The position numbers and the translations under genes are program-made. Positions 59,464 to 64,000 of a stretch of 64,000 nt of DNA are shown one piece after another. A model generated the notes under the pieces. It was given only the letters and a program-made list of their open reading frames with translations. It did no database searches and was not told where the DNA came from. Origin of the DNA: Brachypodius melanocephalos (taxonomy: Eukaryota > Chordata > Aves > Passeriformes > Pycnonotidae). The DNA is taken from positions 6,051,105 through 6,115,104 of the forward strand of contig VZSR01000479.1 in NCBI GenBank assembly GCA_013398615.1, read 5' to 3'. How positions within the stretch are numbered: the first letter of the stretch is position 1; every line of letters begins with the position of its first letter.

Positions 59464-61518
59464 AAAATTAGATACTCTTTAAAGGTTTGGGAATAAGATG
59501 AACAAATTACTAAGAAGGAATTTTTTTTTCCTCGTGTCTCCAACAAGATAACCCAGAAGCAGCAATGTAAAACATCAAAAATTGCATTATAGAACTATCC
59601 TATATTAAAAATCCTGGCAGTCTAAGGGCAGGGGTAATGATTTATTTTGAGATTCAGTTTTTGGCATGATTCACTGATTAGCAAATTCCACGTTGATTTG
59701 TGTTATTGAGCTTAAATATTACACTAACTAAACCATCTTTCTTATAACTTTGCCTCTGATTTTTATCATGACTAAGGCTTCAGAGTGAGATTCCTTTTTT
59801 TTTCTTTTTAAATTGAGAAATATTAGATATATCTTGTAAACCACTAAGGGCAAACAAGTTGTACAATAAACTGTTTCTGATCACAATCTGTACTAGTTGC
59901 TCAGGTTGCCAAGAGTCAATTATATTTAGGTAAATTAAGGTTTAAGGCATATCTTATTCATCTTTAAAATTCATCAAATGACTGCCCAGGCAGTCAAGTC
60001 ATGGAACTGTTCATATTAACTGTATTTATTCCTTTTATAAATATTACTCAGAGGCTTGCTAAGTAGCAATATCGTGCTCTAATGAGCATATGTATGCTGC
60101 AGAGCTTTCAGAGAGATTTAGTTCAGTGATTACAACTCCTTGATCTGCCAATCTGCACATCAAAAGAAGCTATTTTGTTTTAATACTCTGTCTACCAATA
60201 TTAACTTCATGGAAGAGGTGACGCCCCCCCCTCCCCACACTTGTCAGTATGTTCTATAACTATTTGGGGATTATATTTATGCCACTGTAACACTACTTCT
60301 GTCTAAAGGCACCTCAGCATCTCATGTAGCAAAACATCCACAGATGAAAGGCAGAGAAGATAAAAGGCAGAGAGAATGTTACTAATTAACTCTGGATATC
60401 CAACGGGCCCCATTTCCAGTCCAGTTTCCCAAAAATATCTGGCATGCACAACAGGCTCCAGATGGATTGGCTGCCATACACAAAGGGCTGCAAATAACCC
60501 GTGCACATGTCTTGGGTTTTCCTTGTTGGGTTCCTGGCTTTATGGGAATGGGATGGCTCACAGCTGTGACACAGAAACATGAAGAGATCCCAGTGCACTG
60601 GCACAGCTCTAATAATAATTCAATTTTAGGCCCAGATGGGAGGCAGTGGTTGCTGCTCTTGGCTGAACACTGCATGGATAGAGCTTCTTTTCCCATTTCA
60701 TAAACGTTTGACACGTGTGTATTGTTGGCCTTTCTTGAGGTCTCCAGTAGTTCTTATGAATAATTACAAATCCAGTGAAGCTTATAACTTTAATATTTTT
60801 TATTCTTTCACTCTCTCTGTGAGAGCTTCACCCTTTGAGTAAGTCAGCCACCTGCACAGCCTGTTTGGGTTTTAAGTCAGCAAAGGTCTGCCATGTTGGC
60901 TGGATAAAAACAACAGAGGAAAACGGGAATTTCTTTTCTAAATTACACAAACAAGTCTAATGTGCCCTTTTCCCCAGGGGTTTGAGGCAGATGCATTAGG
61001 GGAAAAAAGTGTGTTAAAATTGGACAATAAGCAAATAGGCAGGAATTTTCTTCATACACAGCATTATCCTTTGAAGACCACTTCAAAGACACCTTCAGAA
61101 CCACAGAAACCCCCTCCAGCTGCAGGCAGCAGGGCCAGCAGGAATGATGCAGAGGAAAGAGGACCTTCTGTAGCACACGTGGATATTAACGTACCAGTGA
61201 GGGGTTTGGGATGCCAGTGGGCACCGTGTGTGCAGAGAGCGAGTGAAGCAGAAAGGAGCCACACAGAGCCAGCCCCAGTCATCCATCACAGCCACCCAGC
61301 ACAGCTGCACACAGCTGCCCATTAGGTCTTCTCCTGGGCTTTCACAGATACCAGTTTAAGCCTTGAAATATTTAAGCTTTAAAATCCTTTGTGTGGTTAA
61401 TGATGTTAATTCTAGGTGTTCTTGCTGTCTGCATAAATGCTCAATCCTTTGGGGACCTCGTTAAGTTATTAGCTACATCACTCTCGTGTGACAGTGATGC
61501 TGCAGTTCTGGTCAGCAT

Positions 61519-61534
61519 AAAAAAAAAAAAAAAA
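61519..61534 (+). repeat. Poly-A run (16 A)
   Basis: Uninterrupted A run between GTCAGCAT and GCCC. Confidence 0.8.
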
Positions 61535-61829
61535 GCCCTTTTGTCTGTGAATTTGCATTCAACAGCCAATGTTTTGAATTTTGAGAAACTGAGCAAAGAA
61601 TTACTGTTTTCCTGATATTTGAGCTTCTGTTCATGTGACAACAAATGTCAAGTTTGAAGAAGGGCATCTTGCACACGTGGAACTATAAATGGACTGGGTA
61701 TTTTTCACTCCAGGAAAGCTTGTTTGAACATCCCAGGGGAAGATTCTACTTGCTGTTTTAATAAGACTTGCCTGTGTTTTGCCTTAGGAGCAAGAAGTGT
61801 TGATACCAGCCTCGATCCTAAAGGTTTCT

Positions 61830-62250
61830 TAAGCCAATACATAGGGCAACGGAGAACCTGCTGCACTGCCGGTGCCCTGTCGTGCTGAGAGCTCTCTGCA
61901 GTGTTTGTTTACCACCTGCCTCAGCAGAGGAAGCAGCAAATGGGGCCTTTGTTTTCAGTGACAGCAGAGATGCTGCTTTAATGTCATCGCTGTCTTTCCT
62001 GTGCCTGCCTGGCTCTTGCGAGCCGGATGCGCTGTCAGGCAGCGGGATCCGTGTTTGGGCAGGAGGAGCACTGCTGAGAGAGGAATAGCTGCCATAGCAG
62101 GAGAGATGGCAGCATGCCCACCTATTCCAGGTCCGTTTGAGGTTATTGAGCTCGATATTAAAGGCTCCAGAGAATGAGCAGCTTTGATGAGCCATTGCTT
62201 TCATGATTTCTTCATATTTGTTATGACACTGCCTTGGCTGAGATACCAAA
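61830..62250 (+). promoter_or_regulatory. Local CpG cluster, candidate regulatory element
   Basis: At 61830-62090 about ten CpG sites (for example in CAACGGAG, TGCCGGTG, CTTGCGAGCCGGATGCGC, CAGCGGGATCCG) stand out against a CpG-poor background. The next 160 bases are unique-looking, with TTGAGCTCGATATTAAAGGC. It is too short and too modest in GC to call a CpG island with confidence. A 143-codon minus-strand frame overlaps but has no recognisable domain. Confidence 0.25.
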
Positions 62251-64000
62251 GCTTTTGGGGGCAGAATGGAAAAGGGGATCTAAGAGACAGCTCCCCAGTT
62301 GTGATATGTGTTCACATACTGACCTGAATCAAGGCTTAACACTGACTTGTGACAGGTACCATCCACCACCCTCCACACTTGCATATTTCCCATCCCTCAG
62401 GAGATGCAGAGTTGGGTGCTTGAATATTTCAGTTGTTATTGACAGGGTTGTGGCCACAGGAAAGCTCCAATGGTTTGAAACTTGGGCATTTTTCCTGCTG
62501 TATTTTATCCATCTGACAACCTGCTGTTACATAAAGTGTAATTTGAAGTATGGTACTTCATTACATGATTTTATGGTATTAGGACCACCCAAAAGCTTTG
62601 ATGTAGAAGATAATTAGTAAGAAATTATGAGGAGATGAAGGATGGGTGGGCAGACAAGGCTAATGAGTCACAGTCAGCAAAAAGTGTGAACTGCGGTAGT
62701 TTTTTGTCATTAATATCCCAAATATATTCCTGTTGCTTTTCTTCCCCAGGCATGAGAGGAAAACACTGAAAAGATGCATTTCCAGAGCCAGAGGTTGATT
62801 CTAATCTGCCTGTGTGGTCTATCAGGCAGTTACACCAGTGCCTTTGATAAATCACAATGTCTTGATTTCTGAAAATCCAAGGTCATAGAAATCAGACTGA
62901 TTGCAAAATAAGCTGTGGTTTAAATGGTTGATTTTCTCCCTAGTCTGAAATATTCAAAGGAGGGTTTTTTTTAAGGGTACTTTCATTTCAGTGCTGATTT
63001 AAGTCTGTTTTCAGACTTCATGACTGCTGGGGAGGGTATTGAGCTTCATCCTAAATTTAAGTATATGTAATACCACCAAGTCCCACAAACATTTCCTCTT
63101 CAGCCTCTTTCCTCTTATCTGTTGTTTCATCATGACAAGGTAAGAATCATGGAAAGTAATTCTTTAGTGTTTAGCATCCATATCAGTCCTGACCCACCAG
63201 AACAGGTATCACCAGGTCACAGCAAAATTCTGTACTGTTCATTTGAGGTAGCAACGTGGTCTCTGTTTAGTTTGGGAATTTGAGTTTTGTTGGGGTTGTT
63301 TTTAGTATTGCCAAAACTATTTTTGCTTTATACAGAATTTCAAGGCTACTGGCCATTCTCAGAGGTCTTATATTTTGTTTGAGTCATGTGCATAACCTGG
63401 TCCTTAGAGACATATGTCCAAGGTGATGATGAGTATACTGTGATATATCTTGAAGCCAAATATACCATTAATTAAACAGATAATAGTCCATAGGTAAGGT
63501 TCACTGCTTAAAGAAAAAATACATGATTGGGAAGACAAAACTAGGAAAGGGTTTTGCTTCAGTTTTCTATTGAGGTTTTCCTTCCAGCTAATCACACGTG
63601 CTATTAGAGCATTCCTTTCACTCAGCAGGTGATGGGTTTAGACTATATTGTGTTTTAATAATCTCTTCCCTGGTGTTAGCACTGCCCTTAACGTGTCCCT
63701 TGCAGTTTGTCTGTGTTCTGTTGATGACAGAACTTGCAGTTATTGTCTCTTATATTCACAAAGCTGCCTTCCTGAGGAGGTAACACGGTATCAGCTCTTG
63801 TAATCATTTTTAATCATTGTGTAGAATCATTTCTTTCTAATAGAGCAGGTGATTAATTATCATGCCCTTTTTATCAGTGTAAAGCCTGCCAGGGGTGCCC
63901 CAGCTTTCAATTCCAACCTTTCAAGGTTTTCTTTGGTAGAATCCAGCATACTTAGAGAGACAACCCCATAGTTAGGCAGCCTTTATTCTGTACAAGCAAT
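62251..64000 (+). other. SPOCK1 downstream intron, last part
   Basis: No exon or repeat recognised up to the window end. The SPOCK1 exon starting with the ALDP-coding sequence was looked for and not found, so this intron continues beyond the window. Confidence 0.45.

Larger units (their letters stand above)
54111..61829 (+). other. SPOCK1 downstream intron, sixth part
   Basis: No exon or identifiable transposon. It contains T runs (56732-56742, 59283-59300), a TA microsatellite (59440-59463), a C run near 60225 and an A run (61519-61534). A pair of overlapping frames on opposite strands at 58.67-59.32 kb has no recognisable product. Confidence 0.45.

Noticed and set aside
1..64000. CRISPR arrays, rRNA genes, bacterial operons, insertion sequences, prophage
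   Set aside because: No regularly spaced repeats, rRNA cores, Shine-Dalgarno-led gene strings or transposase genes; the sequence is vertebrate intronic DNA.

Overview
The window is vertebrate nuclear DNA, most likely from a passerine bird. It is AT-rich and CpG-poor, with almost no compact coding sequence. Dispersed repeats are sparse, and those I recognise are avian: 3' ends of CR1 LINEs, a tRNA-Ile-headed SINE with a CR1-type tail that looks like the zebra finch family TguSINE1, and an ERV-type solo LTR. There are no bacterial or viral gene blocks, operons, rRNA genes or CRISPR arrays.

One protein-coding exon is firmly supported. It is a 46-nt internal exon at 17146-17191 on the + strand, with a 16-T polypyrimidine tract, a TTTAG acceptor and a GTAAAC donor. 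It encodes DDYFRNWNPNKPFDQ, which matches from memory the N-terminal region of testican-1 (SPOCK1), a secreted SPARC-family proteoglycan. It fits SPOCK1 better than SPOCK2 or SPOCK3. I found no other SPOCK1 exon, so the window is best read as about 17 kb of upstream intron, this microexon, and about 47 kb of downstream intron. SPOCK1 is known for very large introns.

Layout. 1-17 kb: upstream intron with two CR1 tails (5.2 and 7.2 kb), a tRNA-Ile/CR1 SINE (12.3 kb) and an old CR1 piece (16.1 kb). 17.1 kb: the exon. 17-31 kb: downstream intron with a long decayed CR1 (about 22.9-24.4 kb) and a solo LTR (30.3-30.8 kb) whose TATA-containing segment is duplicated and which carries an expanded ATT/ATC tract. 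31-52 kb: quiet intron with a probable antisense CR1 (36.2 kb) and a large GGAA/GGGA tract (46.5 kb). 52-54 kb: the most puzzling part, with a coding-like 108-codon ORF I cannot name, a perfect 19-bp inverted repeat just after it, and two more coding-like open stretches. 54-64 kb: intron with a local CpG cluster near 61.8-62.1 kb.

Most other open frames fall within what chance gives in 64 kb. All repeat and gene family names rest on recognition from memory, without database searches.
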